This document shows, piece by piece, positions 20,008 to 29,435 of a stretch of DNA of 64,000 bases; the first letter of the stretch is position 1; each line of letters opens with the position of its first letter. The translations under genes were made by a program, and so were the position numbers. Source of the stretch: Acidobacteriota bacterium (GTDB taxonomy: Bacteria; Acidobacteriota; Terriglobia; Terriglobales; Acidobacteriaceae); contig JAJYVF010000017.1 in the NCBI GenBank assembly GCA_021792135.1, positions 62,001-126,000 on the forward strand, in the 5' to 3' direction. The notes under the pieces are model-generated. The model saw only the letters and a list, made by a program, of their open reading frames with translations. It was not told the DNA's origin and did no database searches.

Positions 20008-20820
20008 CTATCGCTGCGGCAGCTTCAGCCCCAGCTCGGTCATCGCGAGCTGCAGATCGGCCCAGGCTTCCTTCTTCTGCCGCGGATCGCGCAGCAGGTA
20101 GGCCGGATGGTAGGTCACAATGAGCTTCGAGCCGCGCGCCTGGTGAATGCGTCCCCGCAGAGCGTTCAGCGGGCTCTTGCCGCCCAGCAGGTAGGTCGCT
20201 GCCGTTGCGCCCAGCGCCACAATCACCTCCGGCCGGATCACGTCGATCTGCCCAAACAAAAACGGCGAGCAGGTATTCGCCTCCTCCGGCTCGGGCACGC
20301 GGTTCTGCGGCGGCCGGCACTTCACGATGTTCGCGATGTACACCTGATCCCGGCGCAGCCCCATGGCGGCAATCATGTTGTTCAGCAACTGTCCTGCCCG
20401 GCCCACAAAGGGCAAGCCCTGCGCATCTTCATCCGCGCCGGGGCCTTCGCCCACGAACATCAGCCGCGCGTTGGGATCGCCATCGCCAAAGACAAGGTTG
20501 TGCCTCCCCGCGGCCAGGCCGCAGCGGGTACACTCACCCATCTCCTCGCGGATAGCCTGAAGCGCGGCAGCGCGATTTTTGGGGGCAACCGGCCTGGCAG
20601 TCTCAGCCAGCACCGGCAGGGTCGGGGCAGAAGGCATCAGCGGAGTCTCCGGAATTTCTGCGGTGGTCGCTTCCACCGCGACAGAATCTGTATCGGGTTC
20701 CTGAACGAATGGACCCGGCGCCGTGCCCCGCCGGTAAAAGTCAAAGATGCCCAGATCGCGGTAGTACACAATCCGCGCGCGCACGGCTTGCTGGGCCTCG
20801 GGTGAAAGCCGTGGGGCCAA
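20008..20820 (-). CDS. Uracil-DNA glycosylase, family 4 (Fe-S type)
   Basis: Base-excision repair enzyme that removes uracil from DNA (270 aa). The catalytic core begins near residue 85. Four cysteines suited to a [4Fe-4S] cluster are at 97, 100 (CTRC), 168 (VKCRPPQN) and 184 (NTCSPF). Motif [15 protein letters not shown] is the family-4 active site, and [10 protein letters not shown] is the C-terminal motif. The first about 85 residues form a variable, Pro-rich segment not part of the fold. Only 2 bases separate it from coaBC upstream, so the two are very likely co-transcribed with priA. Confidence 0.92.
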   Translation of the reverse strand: MAPRLSPEAQQAVRARIVYYRDLGIFDFYRRGTAPGPFVQEPDTDSVAVEATTAEIPETPLMPSAPTLPVLAETARPVAPKNRAAALQAIREEMGECTRCGLAAGRHNLVFGDGDPNARLMFVGEGPGADEDAQGLPFVGRAGQLLNNMIAAMGLRRDQVYIANIVKCRPPQNRVPEPEEANTCSPFLFGQIDVIRPEVIVALGATAATYLLGGKSPLNALRGRIHQARGSKLIVTYHPAYLLRDPRQKKEAWADLQLAMTELGLKLPQR

Positions 20821-20822
20821 TA

Positions 20823-22073
20823 TCAGTCTCCGGATGTGACCGGCAGGTCGGCGTCAGTCTCGGCCAGCACCTGCAAGGGCCGGCGCAGCCTGAGAGTTTC
20901 GTCCAGAATGTGATCGGCCAGCTCCCGCTTGTTCATCTCCGGCAATTCGATCGCCCGGTCGCGAGTGAGGAAGGTGACCGCGTTCCGGTCGGAATCGAAT
21001 CCCACGCCCTCGCGCGATACATCATTCAGTACGATAGCGTCGGCGCCCTTGCGCAGCAGCTTGTCGCGGCCGTGCGCCAGCACGTCTTCCGTCTCTGCCG
21101 CAAAACCAACCACCAGCAGCCCCGGTCGGCGTCGCTCCACCACGGCGGCCAGAATGTCCTCGGTCGGCTCCAGTTCCAGCGTTAACGGCCCACTGCGGCG
21201 AAGTTTCTGGTCTGCGGGAACCCGCGCCCGATAATCCGCCACGGCCGCGGCTTTTATGATGATCGTCGCCTGATCCAGCCGGCTCAGCACCGCGTCGCGC
21301 ATGTCCTGCGTGGTGACCACCGGAACCATTTCGCAGTTTGCAGGCCCCCGCAGTGCGGTAGGAGCCGAGACCAGGATCACGCGAGCGCCCCGGCGCTGCG
21401 CCGCCTCGGCCATCGCGTAACCCATCTTCCCGCTGGACCGATTTCCGAGGAAGCGAACCGGATCCAGGGCCTCACGCGTGCCTCCGGCCGTGACCAGAAC
21501 CGTCTCCCCGGCCAGATCATTCCGATGGTGCAGCACGCTCAGAACTGCTTCCAAAATCGTTTCCGTCTCTGCCAGCCGGCCCGCCCCCGTCATGCCGCAC
21601 GCCAGATAACCACTCTCCGGCGCAACCACGCGAACGTTCCGATTTGCCAGCACCTCAAGATTCGCCTGCGTCGCCGGATGTTGCCACATATTGACGTTCA
21701 TCGCCGGCGCGACAATCACCGGCGCTGTCGTCGCCAGATACAGCGTGCTCAGAAAATCATCCGCGACGCCGTGGGCAAACTTAGCCAGCACATTGGCAGT
21801 CGCCGGCGCAACCACGAGAGCATCGGTGCTCTGCGCCGCATCCATATGCTCAATCGAAGACGCAGCATCAGCATCCGCCGACTCGGGCATGTCCCACAGC
21901 CCCGTAATCACTTTGTGTCCGGTAAGAGCGGCGAAGGTCAGCGGCTGGACGAAGTGCTGGGCGGCCTCGGTCATCACCACATGCACGTCCAGCGCCTGCT
22001 TCTGGAGGGTGCGCACCAGTTCCGCAGCCTTGTAGGCCGCGATGCCCCCGCAAACCCCAACCGTTACTTTCAT
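20823..22073 (-). CDS. coaBC: Bifunctional phosphopantothenoylcysteine decarboxylase / synthetase
   Basis: Two steps of coenzyme A synthesis in one 416-aa protein. The N-terminal CoaC flavoprotein half has GGIAAYKAAELVR, the catalytic-His region, APAMNVNMW (the PXMNXXMW motif) and ACGMTGAGRLAE with the active-site Cys. The CoaB half begins VLVTAGGTREALDPVRFLGN and includes KKAAAVADY-type sequence (KAAAVADYR). The start at 22073 (MKVTVGVCGG) is the family start; upstream in-frame codons read as non-conserved sequence. It lies between rpoZ and udg in the minus-strand run. Confidence 0.96.
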   Translation of the reverse strand: MKVTVGVCGGIAAYKAAELVRTLQKQALDVHVVMTEAAQHFVQPLTFAALTGHKVITGLWDMPESADADAASSIEHMDAAQSTDALVVAPATANVLAKFAHGVADDFLSTLYLATTAPVIVAPAMNVNMWQHPATQANLEVLANRNVRVVAPESGYLACGMTGAGRLAETETILEAVLSVLHHRNDLAGETVLVTAGGTREALDPVRFLGNRSSGKMGYAMAEAAQRRGARVILVSAPTALRGPANCEMVPVVTTQDMRDAVLSRLDQATIIIKAAAVADYRARVPADQKLRRSGPLTLELEPTEDILAAVVERRRPGLLVVGFAAETEDVLAHGRDKLLRKGADAIVLNDVSREGVGFDSDRNAVTFLTRDRAIELPEMNKRELADHILDETLRLRRPLQVLAETDADLPVTSGD

Positions 22074-22197
22074 ACCTGTGATTTTACGATGGATCGCAGT
22101 GTGGGCCATTCGTGGAAAAGCGGGCATTTGCTCAGAACGCAGCTTCGCGCCGCGAGCGCGGCTCCACCTTGCGGCAGCATCCGGAGAGGTTCGAGCG

Positions 22198-22431
22198 TTA
22201 CGAGGCGAACTTCGGAATATCCGCACCCTCGACTTCGGGCCGCAGCACGGGCGCGTCTTCCTTCCTCACGTATGCGATCTTGCCCGCATTAATCTCTTCC
22301 TGGGCCACGCGGCAGGCCTTGCGCGAATGGCTGGCCACCAGCGGCTCCGCCCCGTTCTGTAGTTGCCGCGCCCGCCTGGCCGCTACCAGCACATAGCGGA
22401 AGTTGCTGTCGAAACTCTGCTCGATGCTCAT
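22198..22431 (-). CDS. rpoZ: RNA polymerase omega subunit
   Basis: Small assembly subunit of RNA polymerase (77 aa) that binds beta-prime. SNFRYVLVAARRARQLQNG followed by ACRVAQEEINAGKI fits the omega fold. The start at 22431 (MSIEQSFDSN) has GGAGGACAGGAA directly upstream; in-frame codons further upstream do not look like omega. The gmk-rpoZ-coaBC-priA order seen here is widely conserved in bacteria, which supports the call for this short protein. Confidence 0.9.
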   Translation of the reverse strand: MSIEQSFDSNFRYVLVAARRARQLQNGAEPLVASHSRKACRVAQEEINAGKIAYVRKEDAPVLRPEVEGADIPKFAS

Positions 22432-22489
22432 TTCCTGTCCTCCACCAACCATCACAGCGCGCCCGAGGATCATCCGGCTGCGATATCCG

Positions 22490-23182
22490 TCACACCCCAA
22501 AAGCCTTCAGAACCGGTTGGATCCGGTTCTGGGAATTGGCCTGACGGCACGCCTCCGCAATCCCCAGCAGCCGTTCGCGGTCCGGCGGGTTCCCCTCCGG
22601 GTTCCCGTTGCGGCGGATGCGTTCGGCAGCCACGATTGCGGCCATCTCCTCGACTGCGCGGTCCAGAATATCGTTGACGAGAATATAACCATATTCCTGG
22701 TAATTCTCAATCTCCTGCCGAGCTTTGGCTAAACGCCTCCGGATAATCTCCTCCTGAATGCTCCCCTCCGCCCGGCTGCGGTTGCGCAGCCGGTAGGCCA
22801 GGATCTCCGGCGAGGGGGGCATCAGGAAAATCGAAACCGCCTCCGGAGCCTTCGCCCGCACCTGCGAAGCGCCCTGCACATCGATGTCCAGCAGCAGATC
22901 GCGCCCGCGCGAAAAGGCGTCCTGCAGGGTCGAGCGGGCCGTACCGTAGTAATTCCCGAAGACCTCGGCATACTCCAGAAACTCGCCGTTCCGGATCATC
23001 TCCTCGAAGCGCTCACGCGTCGTGAAGTGGTATTCCCGCGAATCCACTTCCGATCCGCGCGGCCCGCGCGTCGTCCAGGAGACGGAGAAATCCAGTCCCG
23101 AAACCAAAGACCGCAGCTGATTCACGATCGTCGATTTGCCCGACCCCGACGGCGCCGAAATAATGAACAGAATCCCAGCCAA
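22490..23182 (-). CDS. gmk: Guanylate kinase
   Basis: Phosphorylates GMP to GDP with ATP (230 aa). P-loop APSGSGKSTI at residues 9-18, GMP-binding TTRGPRGSEVDSREYHF near 37-53, and LLLDIDVQGASQVR near 95-108. The C-terminal about 25 residues (RRNGNPEGNPPDRERL) extend past the usual 205-210 aa. It is 28 bases after yicC and 58 bases before rpoZ on the minus strand, presumably one transcript. Confidence 0.96.
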   Translation of the reverse strand: MAGILFIISAPSGSGKSTIVNQLRSLVSGLDFSVSWTTRGPRGSEVDSREYHFTTRERFEEMIRNGEFLEYAEVFGNYYGTARSTLQDAFSRGRDLLLDIDVQGASQVRAKAPEAVSIFLMPPSPEILAYRLRNRSRAEGSIQEEIIRRRLAKARQEIENYQEYGYILVNDILDRAVEEMAAIVAAERIRRNGNPEGNPPDRERLLGIAEACRQANSQNRIQPVLKAFGV

Positions 23183-23210
23183 ATGCCTTTCCTCTTTCAG
23201 CTCGAATGGT

Positions 23211-24110
23211 CTATTCCAGGTTCTGCACCTGCTCGCGCGCCTTCTCGATCTCCGATTTCATGCCCAGCCCGGCTTCGGTGATGCGCGTCCCGTTCCCGGC
23301 CACGCCGCTGGTCTTCGACAGCAGCGTATTGGCCTCGCGGTTCATTTCCTGCAGCAGAAAATCCAGCTTCTTGCCTACTTCCCCGCCCTGCTCGAGCAGG
23401 CCCGTGAAGTGATCGATGTGCGTGCGCAGCCGCGCCACTTCTTCCTCGACGTCGCTGCGCTCAGCCACCAGTGCGGCTTCCTGCAGAATACGGTCCGCGT
23501 CGAACCCGCCGTCCAGCATGGTCTTCATCCGCTGGGTCAGCCGCTCGAAATAGGCCTCCTGCACCTTTTCCCTCATCAGCGCCGCTTCGTCCACCAGACC
23601 GCGCAGACGCTGCATGCCCGCACGCAGTTCATCGGCCAGCAGCGCGCCTTCCTGGGCGCGCATGCTGTTCAGCGCGGCCACCAGGCCCTCTGTTTCACGC
23701 AGCACCGCTTCTTCGAGGGCCTGCATCTCCTCATCGCAGCCGCGCGTTTCCGCCATCAGCACGCCGGGCAGCCGAAAAACCGAATTCAGGTCCGGCTCCG
23801 CATTCAGATGGTGCTCGGCCGCAGCTGCGCGGAAGGCCTCCACATAGGCGGCCACCAGCGCGTGGTCGTATCCGGCATCGGCCTTCTGGCTGCGCTCGAT
23901 GTTCAACGTGACTTCGACATGCCCGCGCCGCAGCTTTTCCTTCAGGATGCGCCTCAGCTGCATCTCCACCGTCTCCGCGCCCGAGGGGATGCGCATGTGC
24001 AGATCCAGAAAGCGGTGGTTCACACTTTTCAGGCTGAGCGTAAACCCCATGGCCTCAGAAACCCGCCCCGTCACCCGGGCAAACCCTGTCATCGAGAATA
24101 CCTGGCTCAT
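23211..24110 (-). CDS. yicC: YicC family endoribonuclease
   Basis: 299-aa YicC/YloC protein. The N-terminal MSQVFSMTGFARV and LKSVNHRFLDLHMRIP, and the C-terminal DUF1732 with KLDFLLQEMNREANTLLSK, are diagnostic. E. coli YicC was shown to be an endoribonuclease; the function here is by family. It overlaps the ABC exporter stop by 4 bases and precedes gmk, the usual neighbour of yicC. Confidence 0.93.
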   Translation of the reverse strand: MSQVFSMTGFARVTGRVSEAMGFTLSLKSVNHRFLDLHMRIPSGAETVEMQLRRILKEKLRRGHVEVTLNIERSQKADAGYDHALVAAYVEAFRAAAAEHHLNAEPDLNSVFRLPGVLMAETRGCDEEMQALEEAVLRETEGLVAALNSMRAQEGALLADELRAGMQRLRGLVDEAALMREKVQEAYFERLTQRMKTMLDGGFDADRILQEAALVAERSDVEEEVARLRTHIDHFTGLLEQGGEVGKKLDFLLQEMNREANTLLSKTSGVAGNGTRITEAGLGMKSEIEKAREQVQNLE

Positions 24111-26029
24111 TGTTCCGCTTTTCCCGCCATGGCCGGTACTGACTCCTCTGCTGCCCCGGAGGCGTGGTTGTCGTTGGACTCCGTCATATTCATAAACTGC
24201 AGCCGGTAGAGCTTCTGATACGTCGGCGAGCTCTGCAGCAGTTCCTCATGCGAACCCACCGCCGTGATCTTCCCCTGCTCCAGCACCGCAATCCGGTTCG
24301 CCCGCCGCACCGTCGACAGCCGGTGCGCGATCACAATCACAGTCCGCCCCGCCATCAGATTCCCCAGCGCCGCCTGCACCAGCGCCTCGCTCTCCGCATC
24401 CAGCGCCGACGTGGCCTCGTCGAGAATCAGCACTGGTGCATTTTTCAGAATTGCCCGCGCGATCGCCAGCCGCTGCCGTTCCCCGCCCGACAGCCGGAAG
24501 CCCTTCTCGCCGATCACCGTGTCGTACCGGTCGGGCATCCGCTCGATGAAATCGTGGGCCAGTGCCGCTCTCGCCGCTTCGGTCACCCGCGCAAAGGAGA
24601 CATCCGGCTGCCCGTACGCGATATTGTTCCGCACCGTATCGTTAAACAGGATCGTCTCCTGCGTCACCTTCCCGATCTGCGCCCGCAGCGAAGCCAGGCT
24701 GGCGTCCCGAACATCGCAGCCGTCGATCAGAATCCGCCCCCCGGTCACGTCGAAAAAGCGCGGAATCAGATTCACCAGCGTCGACTTCCCTGCGCCGCTC
24801 GGTCCCACCAGCGCCACCACCTCGCCGCGATGGATGGTCAGGTCGATGTCATCCAGCACCACGCGCGTATCCTGCAAATCGCCCTGATCCTCGCGGTACT
24901 GGAAGCTCACATGCTGCAGCTCGATCCTTTCGTGGAACGCCTTCAGTTCACGCGGATGCCGCGCCTCGACCACCTCATCTTGTTCATCCATGAAGTTGAA
25001 GATCGCCGCCGATGCCCCGGCCGCCTGCTGGAAGCTGTTGTAGTACGTCCCGAAGCGCCGGATCGGATCGTACAGCTTGAACAGCGCCACGATGAAGGCG
25101 AAGAACGTGCCCTCCTGCATCGCTCCGTGTCCGATCTGGTTGTGGCCCACCCACAGCAGCGCCGCAATCGCCACCGCGCCGATGAAATCCATCAGCGGCG
25201 AGGTGATGGCCTGCGCCCGCACCGACCGCAGATTAGCGTGGAACAGCCGCCTTGCCGCCTGCCGGAAGCGCAGCAGCTCCCAGAACTCCATGTTGAAGGC
25301 CTTCACGATCCGGTTTCCCGTGATCGTCTCGTGCAGGATGTTCTGAATGTCGGCCAGTTTGTCCTGGCCGCGGCGCGTCGTCCGCCGCACGTCGCGTCCG
25401 ATCCGCACGATCGACCAGGCAGCGATCAGGGCAAAGATGGGCAGGACCCAGGCCAGCCTGTGTCCCAGTGCAATCACGATGGCGACCATGCAGATCAGCG
25501 TGCAAACCTGCTGCAGAAAATCCGAGAGGATCGTCGAGGTCGCGTACTGAACTCGCTCGATGTCGTTGATCAGTGCCGAAAGCAGCGAGCCGGTCGTGTG
25601 CTTCTGAAAGAAGGAGACCGAGCGCCGCAGGATTGCCTCGTACAGGTCATCCCGCATGTCGGTGATCATGCCGAAGCCGGAATAGTTAGCCAGATAGGTG
25701 CCTGTGTAATCACAGATCCCCTTCAGCAGCGTGGCCGTTACAAAGGCAAAGGCGATTACGCCCCAGTCATTCCTAATGTGCAGAAAATGCGGTACCAGCA
25801 ATTGCGGCGTGATGTGCAGGTGCCAGCGTTCGCCCAGCCGGCCCAGGAGCTGGGCCCTGCTTGCCCGGCTCGTCGCTTCTCCGGGGTGCAGAACATTGTC
25901 GAATATAGGCCCGATCAGCAGAACCCGGAAGGCATCCAGCAGACCCACGCCTGCCGCCAGGATCACCGAGGCGAGCACCTGCAGCCAGTAGCGGCGTGCA
26001 TAGATAAGCAGGCGCCAGAGACGCATCAT
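24107..26029 (-). CDS. ABC transporter, fused permease-ATPase (MsbA-like)
   Basis: 640-aa half-transporter with an exporter-type membrane domain (six helices, about residues 10-330) and a C-terminal ATPase. Walker A GPSGAGKSTLVNLIPRFF, the signature LSGGERQRLAIARA, Walker B VLILDEATSAL and the H-loop IVIAHRLSTV are intact. It is closest in layout to MsbA-type lipid exporters, which would flip lipid A-core across the inner membrane; the substrate cannot be fixed from sequence. ATGA overlap with yicC makes it the likely first gene of the run to priA. The 231 bases upstream (26030-26260) hold no gene; they should contain its promoter. Confidence 0.9.
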   Translation of the reverse strand: MMRLWRLLIYARRYWLQVLASVILAAGVGLLDAFRVLLIGPIFDNVLHPGEATSRASRAQLLGRLGERWHLHITPQLLVPHFLHIRNDWGVIAFAFVTATLLKGICDYTGTYLANYSGFGMITDMRDDLYEAILRRSVSFFQKHTTGSLLSALINDIERVQYATSTILSDFLQQVCTLICMVAIVIALGHRLAWVLPIFALIAAWSIVRIGRDVRRTTRRGQDKLADIQNILHETITGNRIVKAFNMEFWELLRFRQAARRLFHANLRSVRAQAITSPLMDFIGAVAIAALLWVGHNQIGHGAMQEGTFFAFIVALFKLYDPIRRFGTYYNSFQQAAGASAAIFNFMDEQDEVVEARHPRELKAFHERIELQHVSFQYREDQGDLQDTRVVLDDIDLTIHRGEVVALVGPSGAGKSTLVNLIPRFFDVTGGRILIDGCDVRDASLASLRAQIGKVTQETILFNDTVRNNIAYGQPDVSFARVTEAARAALAHDFIERMPDRYDTVIGEKGFRLSGGERQRLAIARAILKNAPVLILDEATSALDAESEALVQAALGNLMAGRTVIVIAHRLSTVRRANRIAVLEQGKITAVGSHEELLQSSPTYQKLYRLQFMNMTESNDNHASGAAEESVPAMAGKAEQ

Positions 26030-26260
26030 GCGCGGGCGCCTCCCGGCTCGTCAGAGGAGGACATTAAACCCATTTTATCTTGATCAATAAGCTCGCCCGG
26101 AGATTTGTCGCGGACGGGCAGGCGCACCGGCATTCCGCCCGCGAAGGATCGGATTCGGCAAATCCTGACCCTCCTGCCGGCTTCCGCTGCCGCCCCTGCC
26201 ATCCGCACATCCGGTACCCGGGATACTGAACCTCTCCGGAGCCTGCTCGCCAGCAAACTC

Positions 26261-27115
26261 CTAAGTAATGCTCCGCAGATACCGATAGCTCATCCGGAGG
26301 GCGTCGATCGGCGGTCCTGCCGTCTGGTCCTGCTCCACGAAATAATGCTCCACCCCCAGCCTCTGGCCTTCAGCAATCACCGCCTTCCAGTCGATACTCC
26401 CGCTGCCCACCGGAACGAAGTGCGCCGAATCGCTGTTCATCTCAAACGAATTGGGGAACCCAGCCTTGCGGTCTTTCAGGTGCAGCAACTTCACGCGATG
26501 GCCCAGCCGCTTCATCAGCGCCACAGGGTTGTGACCGGCCTGCGCCGCCCAATAGCAGTCCACCTCGAAAAACACCAGTTCCGGATCCGTTTCGGCGATC
26601 AGCACGTCGTAGCCGGTCTTGCCGCTATGGGGCCGGAACTCGTAATCGTGGTTGTGAAAGGCGAAGCGCATATCCATTTCTTTCGCGCGCGCTCCCCATG
26701 CATTGAACTGCTTTGCCGCTGTCCTGAACCCATCCAGCGAGCCCCACAGCGACGGTGGAATCACGGAAATCACCATCCAGTTCACGCCCAGTTCCTTGGC
26801 GTAATTGAACTGTGAATCGAATTTGTTGTAGTCGAAGTGCCCGCTGGGCACCCGCAGCCCCGCACCCTGAATCATCTGCCGCAGCGACGCTGCGGAATGG
26901 CCCGCATAAACGCCGGAGAAAGCCTCCACTTCCGTGTATCCGATGTGATCGATCTGATCGAGCACTCTCGGCAAATCCTGCTCCGCCTGCTTACGAACCG
27001 TGTAGAGTTGTACGCCCAGCGGAATCCGTCCTTCCGCCCAAAGGTTCCGACTCGCCATCCACGCCGCGGGCGTCAGCGCCGCCGCATTCCGCAGAAACTT
27101 CCTCCGTGTTTGCAT
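26261..27115 (-). CDS. Sugar phosphate isomerase/epimerase-like TIM barrel, Tat-exported
   Basis: 284-aa protein of the xylose isomerase-like TIM-barrel superfamily. The N-terminus MQTRRKFLRNAA is a twin-arginine signal (RR-x-F-L-R), so it probably folds before export to the periplasm. The barrel begins at IPLGVQLYTVRKQ. Metal/substrate motifs include FHNHDYEF, FFEVDCYWAAQAG, LLHLKDR and YFVEQDQT. The start at 27115 is chosen because it puts the RR motif four residues from the start; ATGs up to 27136 are possible. The substrate is unknown; such proteins in Acidobacteria are often linked to sugar breakdown. Confidence 0.85.
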   Translation of the reverse strand: MQTRRKFLRNAAALTPAAWMASRNLWAEGRIPLGVQLYTVRKQAEQDLPRVLDQIDHIGYTEVEAFSGVYAGHSAASLRQMIQGAGLRVPSGHFDYNKFDSQFNYAKELGVNWMVISVIPPSLWGSLDGFRTAAKQFNAWGARAKEMDMRFAFHNHDYEFRPHSGKTGYDVLIAETDPELVFFEVDCYWAAQAGHNPVALMKRLGHRVKLLHLKDRKAGFPNSFEMNSDSAHFVPVGSGSIDWKAVIAEGQRLGVEHYFVEQDQTAGPPIDALRMSYRYLRSIT

Positions 27116-27141
27116 AGCGGTCAACATCATAGCCAATGCAT

Positions 27142-28599
27142 TCAGCGCGAAACAACCAGAGGCAGCCAGAAAGTAAACCGCGAGCCTTCGCCGCTCCGGC
27201 TCATCAGCTCGATTCCCCCTCCATGTGCCTCCAGGATGGCCTTCGCGATTGCCAGCCCCATGCCTGTTCCTGCCGACTGGCTCCGCTGGCCCTTTCCCCG
27301 AAAGAATTTGTCAAAGACAAACGGCTGCTCCTCCGGCTCGATTCCTGGCCCCTGGTCGGCCACCGTCACGAGCAGCCGGTATTCGTCGCGCTTCGCGCTG
27401 ACGGTAATCGGCGTTCCTTTCGGGGAATACTTCGCCGCATTCTCCACCAGATGCCGCAGCACCCGGTGCACCAGGGCGTGATCCATGGGCGTGCGCGGCA
27501 GGTCTGGTGCGACCTTCACTTCAACCGCCCGGTCCTGCAGCACCGGCTGCATCTCCTCCAGCGTCGTTTCGATCAGCTCCCGCACGTCCTGCGGCCGGGC
27601 CCGGATCTGGATCGCCGCCGCGTCCAGCTCCGCCATCTCCACTGCCTGCCCAATCAAGCGGTCCAGCCGCGCGCTTTCCTCATCCAGAATCATCGCCAGT
27701 TCGTTCCGCTCGCCCTCCGCCAGATTCGGTTCGCTCACCAGCATCGTCGCAGCCGCGCGAATTGCGGTCAGCGGCGTGCGCAGATCGTGCGTGATGGAAT
27801 CGAGCAGAGCCGAGCGGAGCCTTTCGCCCTGGCGCGAAGCCTCCAGATGGCTGCTTCGTTCAAGCGCCGCGGCCCGTTCCAGCGCAATCGCCACCAGGCT
27901 CCCGATCGCCTCGCACATCTGCGGCGAGTGCCCCTCGTCCGTCACCACCAGAACCCCCGGCGACCGCATCCCCAGCGACAGCGGAATCACCCGACACCTA
28001 TCCCGCACCGTCATTCCCGTTTCGTTCTGGCTCGCCGCCAGCTTCAGCTCGGCCGTGGAAAGCAGGTCGTTTCCCGGATCGGAGTAATACGTCGCGTCCT
28101 CATCGCGCACGTACAGCGCCACGGCCCGAAAGCCGAAGACCGACGCCGCCACCGAAGGCGTGATCCGCGCCAGCCCCGGCAGATCCTCCTGCAGCAGAAG
28201 TTGCTGGCTGAACTCGTAGAGCCGTTCCGCTTCGCCGCGCCGCGCTTCCGAAAGCTCTGCCTGCTCGCGCTCCTTGTTTGCGAGATGACTCACCAGAATG
28301 CTGCAGCAGAGAAACGCCGCCAGTGCGATCCAGTTCCGCGGATCCTCAATCGTCAGCTTTCCGATGGGCGGCAAAAAGAAGAAGTTATAGAGCAGCGTAC
28401 ATAGAACCGACAGATAGGCGGAATATATCAGCCGCCATCGCGATGCCGTCGCAAGCACCAGCATCAGGAAGCTCAGCGCAACGGTGGTCTGGTTCGCAGC
28501 CAGAACCTCCCTGAAGATGACCACTACCACCAGGGCCGCTGCTGTCAGCAGCGCAAATCGCAGCATGATCCTGCGCACCGTGGCTGTATGCTTCTCCAT
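27142..28599 (-). CDS. KdpD-like sensor histidine kinase lacking the N-terminal KdpD domain
   Basis: 485-aa inner-membrane kinase. It starts with a DUF4118 four-helix membrane domain (about residues 10-110), then a GAF-like domain (130-250), HisKA with H-box SITHDLRTPLTAIR and HATPase with HLVENAAKYSP, DQGPGIEP and GTGMGLAIAKAI. DUF4118 is typical of KdpD. The cytoplasmic KdpD/USP part (about 370 aa in E. coli KdpD) is absent. It faces kdpE with 30 bases between the start codons. Its role as sensor for the kdp operon is inferred from domain type and place. It could also start at the ATG at 28566. Confidence 0.88.
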   Translation of the reverse strand: MEKHTATVRRIMLRFALLTAAALVVVVIFREVLAANQTTVALSFLMLVLATASRWRLIYSAYLSVLCTLLYNFFFLPPIGKLTIEDPRNWIALAAFLCCSILVSHLANKEREQAELSEARRGEAERLYEFSQQLLLQEDLPGLARITPSVAASVFGFRAVALYVRDEDATYYSDPGNDLLSTAELKLAASQNETGMTVRDRCRVIPLSLGMRSPGVLVVTDEGHSPQMCEAIGSLVAIALERAAALERSSHLEASRQGERLRSALLDSITHDLRTPLTAIRAAATMLVSEPNLAEGERNELAMILDEESARLDRLIGQAVEMAELDAAAIQIRARPQDVRELIETTLEEMQPVLQDRAVEVKVAPDLPRTPMDHALVHRVLRHLVENAAKYSPKGTPITVSAKRDEYRLLVTVADQGPGIEPEEQPFVFDKFFRGKGQRSQSAGTGMGLAIAKAILEAHGGGIELMSRSGEGSRFTFWLPLVVSR

Positions 28600-28629
28600 G
28601 ACAGGCGATCATACCGGGGACCGATCAAA

Positions 28630-29319
28630 ATGGCGGAACGAATTCTCGTCGTAGACGACGAAGCACAAATCACCCGCGTCCTGCGCGCCTCGCTCTCTGC
28701 ACAGCGCTACGACGTACGCACGGCCAACGATCCTGAGGAGGCGCTGCGCGTTATTCAGGAATGGCAGCCCGACCTCATCATCACGGATCTGATGATGCCC
28801 GGAATGACCGGTATCGATCTTTGCCGCACCGTCCGGCGCGCCAGCCGCACTCCCATTCTGGTGCTCTCTGTCCGCGATCAGGAACGCTCCAAGGTGGAAG
28901 CTCTCGATGCCGGGGCCGACGACTACGTCACCAAACCCTTCAGTATTCAGGAACTCCTCGCCCGTGTGCGCGCCCACCTGCGCCGGACCCCGGAGCGTCC
29001 CGGTGAGGCCCCCATCGAAATCGGAGACTTCGTCGTCGATCCTGCCGCACACACCGTCACCATCTGCGGCCGCATCGTTCATCTGACCCCCAAGGAATTT
29101 GAGCTTCTCCTCCATCTGGCCCGCAATGCCGGCAAGGTTCTCACCCACCGGGCCCTGCTCACCGCCGTCTGGGGAGCGCAGTCCGCCCAACAGCCGGAGT
29201 ACCTGCGCGTCTTCATTGGCCAACTGCGCAAAAAGCTGCAGGGCGAGAGGCGCCGTGAGTACATCCAGACGGAGCCATGGGTCGGCTATCGCTTCCTTCC
29301 TGAAGGAAGCCCCGATTAA
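28630..29319 (+). CDS. kdpE: Response regulator, OmpR family (KdpE-like)
   Basis: 229-aa two-domain regulator. The receiver has ILVVDDEAQITRVLR with the acidic pair, phospho-acceptor Asp in IITDLMMPG, and lysine in DYVTKPFS; the C-terminal winged helix ends YIQTEPWVGYRF, typical of KdpE. The ATG at 28630 gives MAERILVVDDE; an in-frame codon at 28588 overlaps the kinase gene. It is placed 117 bp before the porin/kdp transcription unit, which it should activate at low potassium or high osmolarity. Divergence from its kinase is less common than a kdpDE operon. Confidence 0.9.
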   Translation: MAERILVVDDEAQITRVLRASLSAQRYDVRTANDPEEALRVIQEWQPDLIITDLMMPGMTGIDLCRTVRRASRTPILVLSVRDQERSKVEALDAGADDYVTKPFSIQELLARVRAHLRRTPERPGEAPIEIGDFVVDPAAHTVTICGRIVHLTPKEFELLLHLARNAGKVLTHRALLTAVWGAQSAQQPEYLRVFIGQLRKKLQGERRREYIQTEPWVGYRFLPEGSPD

Positions 29320-29435
29320 TCCAGCTGCCACGGTCTCGCTCCTGGGCGCAACACCCGCGCTTACGAATTCCTTATGGGTTCCTTACGCTCGCTTTGCGGC
29401 CTGACCGTTTCACTGGAGGTGTATCAGGAAGCCTC

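Noticed and set aside
24164-26083. 639-codon plus-strand open frame
   Set aside because: Antisense to the ABC exporter, with composition rich in His, Arg and Gln as in a reverse-strand shadow; the exporter has all ABC motifs.
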